Assembly: GCA_903813345.2 (NCBI GenBank)
Contig: CAIIXF020000005.1
Location: 10,173,375-10,237,374 of the forward strand
From: Owenia fusiformis
Taxonomy: Eukaryota; Annelida; Polychaeta; Sabellida; Oweniidae
DNA: 64,000 nt
Reading direction: 5' to 3'
This document shows positions 22,693 through 34,600 of the stretch, in pieces. Under the pieces are notes generated by a model. The model had not been told where the DNA came from. It ran no database searches and was given only the letters and a program-made list of their open reading frames with translations. The first letter of the stretch is position 1. Each line of letters opens with the position of its first letter. Made by a program: the position numbers and the translations under genes.

Positions 22693-23979
22693 TGTTTCAT
22701 CCCAATTTATAAAACTTATTGGAAATATGATTGGCTACCTCACGCACCCTTTGGTCTTGCTTACAGTAATTTTGAGGTTCATAGTCAGAGTATACAAAAT
22801 CCCAGTTGACCTCTCTAGAGGTGTACAATTGTATACAACAATAGAAATCAATAGGTCTCATCTAGTACTTATATATATGAATTTTACATTTCATTTATGA
22901 CACATATAACCAAATATTGCAACTTAAGCTCGGGAATTCATAGCACTCCGTCGAAATTAAATTATTTACAAATCATTTATTTATTTAATTACACATTACA
23001 ATATTCTTTTATTGTAAGATAATTCACCCCTTTTATAGGATCACAGTTCGCTGTTCCTATTTAAATCATACTACTATCTAATCTATAGATTCAAAGCTTT
23101 AACTCAATAGTTACACCCCCATAATAAGATTGGAAATTCCAGTGGGGTGTATTATCAATCATATACATGCAAATTGTGTATGTTCAATAATTTATACAAT
23201 CCTGATATATTTTTTTTATTATACAATGGCGAAAGCTTTTATTCTACGCAAGCTTAACATTAATTTGCGTAGGAATTGAAATCATGTTGGTGTATGTCTT
23301 TTCCATAAGGTCTTGGATTCATGGAAAAACATGAATTAAAGGTGTGTATGGAAAAGCCATGTTTTACTGTATACCATATAGGATATGCTAGATTTATGAC
23401 TAATTTACTGAAATACCCAATATTTTCAAGATGCAGATTTTGAATGAAAATCACTTTAAAAAGATATTTTAAGATTTGTTAGTTATCCCTTACAGAGCAA
23501 AATTAAAAACCCATGAAAATAACAGAGATGACAAGTCGGTATTTACATATGATATTACTGACACAGAATAAAAAGATGTTGAGATTTCTTTATTGTTGAG
23601 AAATATCCAAACATTCTTCAGAGATGTAGTTCAAAAACACATGTTACGGCCAATTAAGGGCAAGTCTGATATGACACAAAGATGTTTTACAAGACTCAGT
23701 CCTCGTGATCATTTATACATGAATGTTATTTCATTTGGCATTTTTGCCACTCGTGAATTTGGCATATTTTCCATGATCATTTTTTTTGCTCTCAAGTCAT
23801 GCGTCTGAATGTACACTTCGTGCAATCTGAACAAAAGTATCTGGAATATTTTTGAAAAACCTTCTGATTTTCTTGGTTGGTAATTGAGGAAAGATGTTTA
23901 GTAATTCACATGGTATTATGGTACAAGAATTATATAAAATGATGTGATATGGCATGCAAAATGTTCATACATACAGTAA

Positions 23980-24125
23980 AACATGTAAGTGGCTCCATCA
24001 AAACAAAGTTCTCCTTGGGAGGTGTTTCATATCCAGATGGTAATTTACTAATTTTTACAGTTAATTAATGAGAAACGGGATTTTGATTTACACAGGTGTT
24101 CCAATTTACATTTTACTGTACATGT
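23980..24125. mobile_element. ACAGTAAAAC...TTTTACTGT element
   Basis: Begins ACAGTAAAACATGTAAGTGG and ends CAATTTACATTTTACTGT, an inverted terminal pair. It contains TTGGGAGGTGTTTC as in the 6026 copy. Likely a MITE of Tc1/mariner type, by its ends. Confidence 0.5.
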
Positions 24126-25174
24126 GCTGAGAGATATCACGGTTTCCCTATATTGGACCATATTTCAGGTGAGATAGTTCGGGTCGAGACGCGGGACAGA
24201 AATGGTTAATATCTGGATGATATTACCAGTATGGCATCACACCCTGAAAGTACCTTGTCCCAAGACCATTTGAACCATTCTGTCCCGAAATATTTTTTGG
24301 GCTGTGACACCACTACATGTACTGTGCATTACAGAGTATGACAGTATGAGAATGGCACTTTGGGGTATACAATTATACAGGCTAGAACAACATTTCATTT
24401 TCTTCAAAGATTATAATGCAAGCTTATAAATATCTTACAAAGGTTCTTGTATAATGACCTTAAATCTATTTTATAGTATGGCAATTATATTGTAAGACTA
24501 TTATATATCATTCAAAATTCAGCATTTTTGGAGATCCATATTTTCATTGCACCAAATAAATCAATTTACATCTTGTTACATTCCTACGTATTTAATCCAA
24601 ATTCGGTATCCATTCCTTTAGTATCTAGTGTAGACGGAAATCATGAACATAAACAGTAATAACATCCTCCATGATGCAACTAGCTATGATCACTCTTTTT
24701 ATGCAGCTCAATCCTAAAAATAGAGCTCCATTGCATTTGTTAAATTGGTTGGTTCATTCAATTCCTGATTTGGTATATCCTAAGACTATTTGTTTTGTGG
24801 TAATCCGATCAACTGTTATGGAGTTATCCTGTTTTTACCACATAATGATAATATAGTGAAGTTTATGTAGAGAACTAGAAAGGGGTTCTGTCAACATTTT
24901 ATGTGCATCAATATCAGAAATTCCACTTACTAATAGGCTTTTTTTTAGGTCCATGATATATGCTATAACTGTAACGTCACAATTAATGAAACATTATGTA
25001 ACACTCTTGTTACATTTTCTGTAACATACCAGTTACACTTTCATGATATAACTTTCCTATGATTCAGTCAAGTCAACTATTCGAAATGTTAGTCTTCCTG
25101 TTTGTCGAATAACATAATCCCAAGGAGAGAGGTGTAACTCCTTAGAAAGAAGACTAAATGTAGCAAATATACCT

Positions 25175-25425
25175 GTACATGTAAAAAATACATTTGCACA
25201 TGTATCACATACAGCTGAATATGTAGAAAATACAGCATGGTATGTGACAAATACAGCTGAATATGTGGAAAATGCAGTCCAATATGTGGCAAACACAGCT
25301 GAATATGAGGCAAATGTACATGAGGCTGATGTACCTGTACATAAGCTAATACACCTGTATATGTAGCAATTACACATGTATATGTAGCAAATACAGCTGT
25401 ATATGTAGTAATTACACTTGGTTCT
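25175..25425 (+). repeat. Degenerate ATACAGCTGAATATGTGG repeat
   Basis: About eleven 18-24-bp units such as CAAATACAGCTGAATATGTGG. On the minus strand it yields a Thr/Ser/Tyr-rich open frame of 126 codons that is a repeat artefact. Confidence 0.7.
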
Positions 25426-25526
25426 TGGCGTATGCATCTAGATGCACCTAAATATTATGTTTTACAAGTGTTCACTTGATTGCGTCAGTTACAAATGCAC
25501 TATAGTTAATACAAGTGCACTAATGT

Positions 25527-25640
25527 CTAATACAAGTGCACTCTGGTTTTCAGATCATTTCGTTTCCATTCTGCTAATCTTGCAAATTCTTTTCTAGACA
25601 TTTCAAATAATTTTTGGAACTCATCATCAGCTAAATGTCT
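25527..25640 (-). CDS. ABLIM: ABLIM last exon: villin headpiece C-terminal subdomain
   Basis: 37 codons and TAG. RHLADDEFQKLFEMS, then KEFARLAEWKRNDLKTRVHLY, aligns with vertebrate RHLAPEVFREIFGMS and LWRRNDMKKKAKLF. The conserved Trp cap and the basic ND(L/M)K are present. The final residue is Tyr, not Phe, and the LKK triad reads LKT. Acceptor TATTTTCAG. Confidence 0.95.
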   Translation of the reverse strand, partial: RHLADDEFQKLFEMSRKEFARLAEWKRNDLKTRVHLY

Positions 25641-28600
25641 CTGAAAATACAAAAATACAATATTCGTTCAAGTCTAAAATTTGAAGTGATTTCATTTTCA
25701 TTCAAAAATGTAACATTACAACCCCAGGCATGCGTGACAGCCCATAATAATTTTTAAATATAATATATTGAAGCTAATGTGGTAGAACATAACGAATTTA
25801 ATATTCACATTTACTGCTATTTCTACTTCGGATGTCAATCATAACATCCATTTTTAAGTTCATGAACATGTAAAATACAAATATAAAAGAACAATAAAAT
25901 ATGAAGAAACAAACAACCATTAACAAACATAAGCAAATAATACAACCTTACATTATGTACAAGGGTTGTCCCAGAAGTTCTGAACTTATTCTAAGACCAA
26001 GAGATTTACCATTCAAAAGTGGGATTTCAACAATAATTTTCAAGATTCCGAGATGAAAATATTTGTTGTGTGTAACATATAATAAGTTTGAACTTCACAA
26101 AAATTTAGATAATAAAACATTTTCAATCAGAAACTTATCAGGTTTGAATAATAAAAGCTATTAGTTTTAGAAAACAATTAGCTCAGGACTTTCAGGACAT
26201 CCCTCAAACATATTTTTGACGAACCGGTACAAGACTCGCTTTATATGACAAAATAAAATATAACGAAGCATGAGACTTATTAAGGTCTCAATTAGGTTAG
26301 TCTGTTAAAGCTTATTGATGTTTGAATCTCAGTTTTGCTCCTCTAATTACAATATCACTGAAAGTTATGACTGATCGATTTTTTGAAATTGCCAAACATT
26401 GCGAGAACTACTCCAAGAGAAATGAGCTACATGGTTTGCAAGTATCTATTTCATTTCCATAAGACAAGAAGGGATGGTTGGGATGATAAAAACAAATACA
26501 ATCGACACCATATAAAAATGTGCTATTCATATTAGAGATGGTACAGAAGATAACATAAGATAAATGTATGAAAATCATACCTCTAATTTTAATCTGTCTA
26601 CATCTTTAGGAAGTCTCAAATTAGTCATCTTCAACTGCTCGTATGGATAGATCTGAAATTAAGAGAAAAAAATTTAATAAAAATTTATGAACATTCAAGG
26701 TGTGATCCATTTTTATATGAAGATAAAATGTAATGTTTTCTTATGTAGGCATACTTGAGATTATTGAATTACGAACGCAGACTACATTATGATATATCAG
26801 ACGTTATCAAAAAGCAATTTGTTATCAGTACTGATGGGATAAATAAACTAAAAGAAATTTATGAAAGAAATAGTCTATGCAGAAACGAGCACTTTTTCAT
26901 CATGTTAGGGTCCCTAAGTCCCCAAATCTGCCAGTGCCCTGAGTTCAAAACATTTATTAACCATATGTACTTTCAAACTCCACACACCAAGAATTCCAAA
27001 TTCCAATCATTTTGCATTCACAGAGTTTACCACACACACACACACTTTTTACTAGGGTTCCCACAATACATCAGACTTTCAAAATATTTTGCTGGTTTGA
27101 CGAGCATCCAGTATTAAAATTTCAGACCATCAAAAACTGAGTTTAACTAGAAAAACAGCAACTCCACGGAGTAGCAAATCCCACCGAACAAAACATGTTT
27201 TGATGAAAAATTTGAGCCAAATTCATCCACTGGTATTTGAATTATCAAAGATTATGTTTTTATGAAACATGGTTGCCATTTTGAAATTCAGCTGTCATCT
27301 TTAGATTTCTTCTTTAGCAGAGAATGTCAGTCCAATGGTTTTTGGGTTATCAAAGATTACTTTTTTAATGAAAAATGGCAGCCATTTAGAAATTCAGCTA
27401 ACGCCTTTAAAATTTCTTCTGAAGCAGATCTCCTTTTTCCCTAAACATCAGCATATAAAATTGGAACCAAATCCATCCACTGGTATTTGAGTTATCATTA
27501 ATTACATTTTTTTACGAAAAATGGCGGCCATTTTAAAATTCAGGGGCCATCTTGAAAATTTATTTTTGAGCAGAACTTCTTTGTCTCTAGGCATCAGCAT
27601 AAAGAATTTGAACCAAATCCGTCAACTGGTATTTGAGTTATCAAAGGTTACGTTCTTTTATGAAAAATGGTGGCCATTTTGAAATTTAGCTACCACCTTG
27701 AAAATCCCTTCTCGAGCAGAGCTCCTATGTTCCTAGGCATCATCATGTAAAATTTGAACTAAATCCATTCAATGGTAATTGAGTTATCAAAGATAATGTT
27801 TTTTTACGAAAAATGGCCACCATTTTGAAATTTAACTGCCATCTTGAAAATCCTTTCTCGGGCAGAGCTCCTATGTCCCTAGGCATCAGCATCTAAAATT
27901 TGAACCAAATCCATTCAATGGTATTTGAGTTATCAAAGATAACTGATTTTTACGAAAAATGGCCGCCATTTTGAAATTTGGTGGCCATCTTGAAAATGTC
28001 TTCTTGAGCAAGGCTCCTTTGTACCCAGGCAACAGCATATAAAATTTGAACCAAATCCATCCACTAGTATTTGAGTTATTAAAGATCATATTTTTTCCGA
28101 AAAATGGCCGCCATTTTGAATTAAGTGGCCATATTGAAAATTCCTTCTCGAGCAGAGGTCCTACACCCATTAAGCTACGTTCACACCAACGGCGATTGCC
28201 ACGCTTTAAATCGGCGAGCAAAGCGCCGTCATTTTTGTCATTTTTGTTCATACCAACGGCGCTTTGATGGCGCTTTAAAGCGGCTTGTAAAGCGGCACCA
28301 AAGCGTAACAAAGCTTGATTAAAGCGTCGGGGTCGTAATAGGTCGTAGAAAAGCTCGGAGTAAAGCGGGATATTCGGCAAGAGCGCCAACAAATTTTAAA
28401 CTGTTCAAAAATTTTGGGCGCTCTGTTACGAATTGATTAAAGCGCCGAGAGCGTATCAAAGCTTAACAAACCATAACAAAGCTCAGAAAAGCTTGATTCA
28501 AAGCATAGGAAAGCTCAACATAGCTCTGATAGGTTCCTCACGCTTTGATCCCGCTTTGACCAGGCTTTGTTACGCTTGAAATCACGCTTTGATAAGCTTT

Positions 28601-31600
28601 GATAAGCATTATTACGCTTTGAGGCGATTATGACGCTTTAAATCAGGCTCTGATACGATTGCCAAGCTCTGTTGTGCACTGTTACGCTCTGTTAAGCTAT
28701 GACAAGCATTGGAAAATGTCGAGATCGACGATTCGATGCAGCTTTTGATCCAATGACTATATAAAGATGCAGTAGATCCATAAAACCATTGCATCTTTGA
28801 CTCGAGAACACGATGGCAGAACAACAAGATCCAGAAATTCCAGATGGACCAGAGCATGACCTATCTGAATAAGACATGACGTTTGACGCACGGCGTGAAA
28901 GAGCGTGAGAGAGCATGAGGAAGCTTGTCAAGCGTAACAAAGCCTAACAAAAGCGTTTCAATTCCTGATGTAAGCGTCTCAATTTGTTGGAAAGCTTGAG
29001 AGTCCTTCATGAAAGCGTAACAAAGAGTGTCAGATATTGATGAAAGCGTATGACCTCGTGTCAGATCTTCATGCCAGATCGTAACAAAAATTGAGGCATC
29101 TTAACGAAGCGTGTAAAGTGATAACAGACCGTGAAGAGACTGGGGTCCCCGCTTTAAACCAAGCTCTGTTAAGCTTTCCTACGCTTTGGGTCAAGCTTTG
29201 CTGAGCTTTGTTACGGTTTTTTAAGCTTTGATACGCTCTCGGCGCTTTAAGCAATTCGTAACAGAACGCCCAAAATTTTTAAACAGTTTAACATTTTTTG
29301 GCGCTCTTGCCGAATATCCCGCTTTACTCCGAACTTTTCTACGACTTATTACGACCCCGACGCTTTAATCAAGCTTTGTTACGCTTTGGTGCCGCTTTAC
29401 AAGCCGCTTTAAAGCGCCATCAAAGCGCCGTGGGTGCGAACGCTTAAACAGTTTAAATTTTCTAGCGCTCTTGCCGAATATCCCGCTTTACTCCCGAGCT
29501 TTTCTACGACCTATTACGACCCCGACGCTTTAATTAAGCTTTGTTACGCTTTGGTGCCGCTTTACAAGCCGCTTTAAAGCGCCATCAAAGCGCCGTTGGT
29601 GTGAACGTACCTTAAGGCATGAGCCTATAAAATTTGAATGAAATCCGTCAACCGGTATTTGAGTAATTGCCCGGACACACGAACGGACGGACGGACGAAC
29701 GGACGGACGGAAGAATGGACGGACGGACGAACGGACGGATGAACGGACGGACAGACAGCTTTTCTATATCCCCCTCGAACTTCGTTCGGTGGGATAATTA
29801 AAATTGTGTCACATATTCCTTATCTACAGTGAAATATCATATAAACAGTGATTAATAATGGTTGGTCTATGTCTCATTAGGATTATTTCTTAAATCAAAA
29901 AATATACAAGTATGTTAATGTGTATATACATACACATATTGTTAGCCAAAATGGAGATATATATATCGACAGATGTGTCATGGGATCCCTAGTTCCTTAT
30001 TGGACTATCACCATACTTTAAGTCAGATGGCAGTCAAACATAATGGAAAATGTGATATGATATATGATCATAGAAATTATCTAATTCTGTTTTTTTGTAT
30101 GGAATTTCAAGTCAAGGCATGACACAAGTATGACTCACTACCATTTAAAGGGTCTCATTTGCCATTCATGCTTTAACTTAAATTGGTTTTTCAGAGCAAA
30201 GACCCTTTAAAACCAATCAGTTCCAGTCAATGCAGTAAATAAGAAGAATAGGATGATCAGAAGAAGTTTAGAGGTAATAATTTCTTTGAAAGGAGTTATC
30301 TGCCAATTTCGAAGTTCCCTTCTTCCTTCATGCATGTTGATCATATTCAAATGTAGCTGTTGCTATATAGAAGAGAGATGTTGCTATAGTGAAGTAAAGA
30401 TGTTGCTATATAGAAGTAGAGATGTTGCAATATAGAAGTAGAGATGTTGCTATATAGAAGTAGAGATGTTGCTATAGTGAAGTAAAGATGTTGCTATATA
30501 GAAGTAGAGATGTTACTATATAGAAGTAGAGCTGGTGCAATATAGAAGTTGCTATAATGAAACAGAGATGTTGTTATATAGAAATAGAGATGTTGTTATA
30601 TAGAAGTAGAGATGTTACTATATAGAAGTAGAGCTGGTGCAATATAGAAGTTGCTATAATGAAACAGAGATGTTGTTATATAGAAATAGAGACATTGTTA
30701 TATAGAAGTAAAGATGTTGCTATATAGAAGTAGAGCTGTTGCAATATAGAAGTAGAGATGTTACTATATAGAAGTAGAGATGTTACTATATAGAAGTAGA
30801 CATGATGATATATAGAAGTAGAGATGTTGCAATATAGAAGTAGAGATGTTACTATATAGAAGTAGAGATGTTGCTATACAGAAGTAGACATGATGATATA
30901 TAGAAGTAGAGATGTTGCCATATAGAAGTATAGATGGTGCTATATAGAAGTAGAGATGTTGCTATACAGAAGTAGACATGATGATATATAGAAGTAGAGA
31001 TGTTGCCATATAGAAGTATAGATGGTGCTATATAGAAGTAGAGATGTTGCTATATAGAAGAATAGATGTTGCTATATAGAAGTAGAGATGTTGCAATATA
31101 GAAGTAGAGCTGTTGCTATATAGAAGTAGAGATGTTACTTTATAGAAGTAGAGATGTTGCTATATAGAAGTAGACATAATATTGCTATCTAGAAGTAAAC
31201 ATGTTGCTATATGGAAGAAGAAATGTTGCTATATAGAAGTAAACATATCGCCACAAAGAAGTAAAGATGTTGTTATATAGAAGTAGACATGTTACTGTAT
31301 AGAAGTAAAGATGTTGCTATATAGAGGTTTAGATGTCACCATATATTAGTAGAGCTGTAACTATACATAAGTAGAAATGTTACTATATATAAGCAGAGAT
31401 GTTACTATATTAAGTAGAGCTATTACTATATATAGGCAGAGCTATTACTACATATAAGTATAGCTGTGACTCTTAAGTAGAGCTATATATTTACTATATT
31501 CACAAGCAAGGCCTAGGCATTTCCTAAAAATGAGTTCTGAATACCTTGGCATGCTGTGTTCGGTCTTGAAATAGCTAGAAATGAAAGTAGAACACAGCAA

Positions 31601-34600
31601 AATTATAACACAACACAACTACAATGGTGAGACATGTATACAAAAACATAATAAAACGGTGTGACAAACAAACACAAGTTAATTACTTAAACACATGAAA
31701 ATGGGTCATAAACCTTTGCATGATAATTTGTTATCTAGTAATAAACTGACATTAAATTGACACCACTGATGTCAGCTGACATTAAATCAGTAAAAATGAA
31801 ACATGTGGAATACCACCATTTTACTGTATTGTTATAAGTTGACATCAGTGATGTCGAGGGATAAATAGATTAACATGACATATAAAATGATAATTATCTA
31901 GTGAAGACAACTACAGTATATTATTCATATTACTTAAAAATTAGCCATGTCATTTTAAAAACATATTGTTATACTCAGTAGGTTCATTTGTGATTCAAAA
32001 CCAGTGTATAGACTACGGATCTTTGAAATGAGGATATGTTATTTTCTCTAATTTCTAATTGATATTTTTGTGATTCCCTTGAATTTTAAATATTGGATAC
32101 CAAAAAGAGAAGTACAGAGTACTGGTGAAAATCCATAGTTTGCAACTCTGGAAACATGAAATGGTTGAAAGCAGTAAAAATATAGGTCAATTGGCAAGCT
32201 TTTTTAGATAAACTTGCAGTTTGGGATAAAACATGAATTATAAACAAAACAGCGATAAGCCACACGCATGCATGCTCAAAATAGGAGTACTTCCATTGAG
32301 TTTTATCAAACATATGCACCCTATGCTTAGTGAGCGGAGCTAATTTCAAGGGTGATGGTAAAGACGAGGCAGGGCGCCCAAACCTAACTGTGACGGACCA
32401 GCAGTAAGTTTATTTCTCTAAGTTCTACTCTTTATTGGCCTTGTGCTGGCCTGTAACTAGGTGCACTGATGCTTCAGATGCCCATAATAAGATTTGTAAT
32501 GTAAGAAAGATTCATACTTATATGTGAAACGGAAACGAATTGATGTGAAAAGAAAAATTAATTTCCTGCATATTTTTTTTTCGATTATTTTCAAAATAAT
32601 GATACTTCTCCTGCATAGAATTCCTTGATATTGCATGTAATTATTGTTGATGAACGTATTTATATCGTTAACCCATCCATTTCCCAATTTGAGCCGTAAT
32701 TGCAGTCAAATCAGGAGATTTTGATTCCTCGAAAGGAAGAGCAATGGTTATGGTAATAAAAGCATGTTTGGACTGGACGAGCCGTGGAATAGGGATTACA
32801 TTTATCCTGTTTATTTTCAGATATGTGGGATTCCAGTGTTACTACTGTCACGGAAAATCAAAAGACTTTGATGAAATAATACACCACCTGATCAATAAAC
32901 ACCCTACAAATGAAATGAAAATTCGAAAAATCGTTAATGTCAACGGAATAATAAAATTAATTACAAGAAATTTTTCTCATGTGGTAACAACCTCTGACTA
33001 CATCTGTTATGTTAACAACCTCTGACTACATCTGTCATGTTAACAATCTCTGACTACATCTGTCATATTAACAACCTCTGACTACATCTGTCATGTTAAC
33101 AATCTCTGACTCTATCTGCCATGTTAACAGCCTCTGACTACACTTGTCATGTAAATAAAGTCTGACTTCATTTATTATGTTAACAATTTCTGAATACACC
33201 TGCCATGTTAACAACCTTTGACATCAACAATCTCTGACTACATCTGTCATGCGTCTGATTTTTTATGACTTTGTCAACATTTGTTAAAAAAGTGTGGGCC
33301 AGTTACCATTTATACAACAACCAACACTTTTTGATAAATCATAAAATCAAGTGACTACATGTTTTGCAAGTTTTTACCATTGATTGAAGCCTATGACAAC
33401 CTTGCCCAAATACATTAATTTATTAATTGACAGTGTACATTTTAGCTGAATTTAGCAGTACTCGTAGCAGCTAAGTGCTTGCCCATAGCCACTCCTCCTA
33501 GCAAATTACATCGCCATTGCTCGTCATCGAAATTCTGATCGCCGAATAGTAAACATTCATTTTGTATTGGATGTGCATAACTAGAGACCGCCTTATTTCG
33601 CATATATGAAAATATAAAACATATCTAGGTACATATAACTTTATATGTGACATCGATCAGGAATTATTGACATATTGACAATATTAGGTTGTAATTTCTT
33701 GCGGTAAATTCAAATTGTATCTTTAAACGACTGTTTCATCTCAACTATTCGTTTTATTGGATGTAAAACAAACGGTATGCACAGTTTAACATCTTTCACT
33801 TCTAAAACAGCATAAAATATCACAATATCATCACCTTATGCTGCAATAATACGACTTAAAAGATTATGGTACTAATATTCTTTGGTTTTTGGGCGCCCTG
33901 CCTCGTCTTTACCATCACCCTTGAAATTAGCTCCGCTCACTAAGCATAGGGTGATATGAAGATCTCATATTAGATTCATTTGAAACACGGATTTAAAATT
34001 CTATAATAATAAAAATAAAAAAGGAAGGGTGATTTGAAACAAATGATTTTCATTTCAAAAGGATAAACTAATATTTCGAGCAAATAGTTATAATGAAATG
34101 CTTTTCATTTGAAGGAATATCAAGTATGAAGAAATCTTAACAAGTACAATGCTGTGAAATGACAACAAAATAAAATGTGAGTAACAAAAAAAGGTTTCAA
34201 AATGGCAACACATTCCTAAAATGACAAAAAGTTAAAAACAAATCTTAAAGTGACAAAAAGTAAGAAAAGTTGAAAAAAGTTAAAAAATAAGATGATAACA
34301 AAACTTATAGGGGACAAGAACAATAAAAACAATAATATTATTGGAATCAATTGGGCTTAGTATGAAGTAGAACTGACAACATATAGTTGACTGATCATTT
34401 AAAATTTTTGAACTTGTACCCTGTTTGTGCGCTGTTTTAATCCAGTATTTTAAATCACAAAAATTTATTTGAATTCAAAATCAAGCAGTGATACATGTAA
34501 CCATTAAAATGGCTGATTTTAACATGATTTTTCAACTCAGTCTTAGGATTATTAAGGCATATTTTAATTCGGCCATTCAACGGGATAATAACAAAAGAAT

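Larger units (their letters stand above)
21747..25526. other. Tail-to-tail intergenic region and 3' UTRs
   Basis: Lies between the stop codons of FBXO41 (plus) and ABLIM (minus). It contains a triplicated 27-bp repeat (22614-22692), an ACAGTAAAAC-type element (23980-24125) and a degenerate repeat (25175-25425). The first clear minus-strand AATAAA after the ABLIM stop is at 23589-23594, about 1.9 kb away. No gene recognised. Confidence 0.5.
27143..29800 (+). mobile_element. Tandem-core element A (Helentron/pearl-like, non-autonomous), interrupted
   Basis: Left end TTAACTAGAAAAACAGC, then the hairpin ACTCC-AC-GGAGT and the motif CCCACCGAAC. The core has six to seven units of about 147 bp carrying GGCCGCCATTTTGAAAT, CGAGCAGAGCTCCTATG and CCACTGGTATTTGAGTTATC. 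A (ACGG)n tail runs 29680-29755. The right end CCCCCTCGAAC-TTC-GTTCGGTGGG forms a hairpin using the left motif, followed by ATAATTA. This layout resembles HINE/pearl elements. No Rep/helicase coding sequence. A 1438-bp element is inserted at 28174-29611. Confidence 0.7.
26653..31544 (-). other. ABLIM intron 18, repeat-filled
   Basis: 4.9 kb. It holds the tandem-core element 27143-29800 with its nested TTAA insertion, and the 22-bp minisatellite 30355-31490. The 120-codon plus-strand frame at 26755-27117 has no recognised domain. Confidence 0.7.
32317..33953 (+). mobile_element. 1637-bp DNA transposon remnant with long terminal inverted repeats
   Basis: CACCCTATGCTTAGTGAGCG continues as an inverted repeat of about 65 bp at both ends, including GGGTGATGGTAAAGACGAGG and GCAGGGCGCCCAAA. 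ATATG flanks both sides (32312-32316 and 33954-33958), a 5-bp target duplication. The interior holds a C2H2-finger exon and a 28-bp minisatellite. No transposase core is visible, so it is non-autonomous or internally deleted. Superfamily not assigned. Confidence 0.85.

Noticed and set aside
26755-27117. 120-codon plus-strand frame in ABLIM intron 18
   Set aside because: No domain, no splice signals placed sensibly, and its end contains a (CA)n run; kept only as a note.
27886-28392. 168-codon minus-strand frame
   Set aside because: Spans the junction of element A core units and the nested TTAA element; a repeat artefact.
28612-29254. Minus-strand frames of 60-82 codons inside the fold-back element
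   Set aside because: They overlap the inverted arms, lack family signatures and follow the composition of the AAAGCG-rich repeats.
30355-31490. CRISPR-like array of short repeats
   Set aside because: No unique spacers; units are directly tandem, and the locus is an intron of an animal gene.
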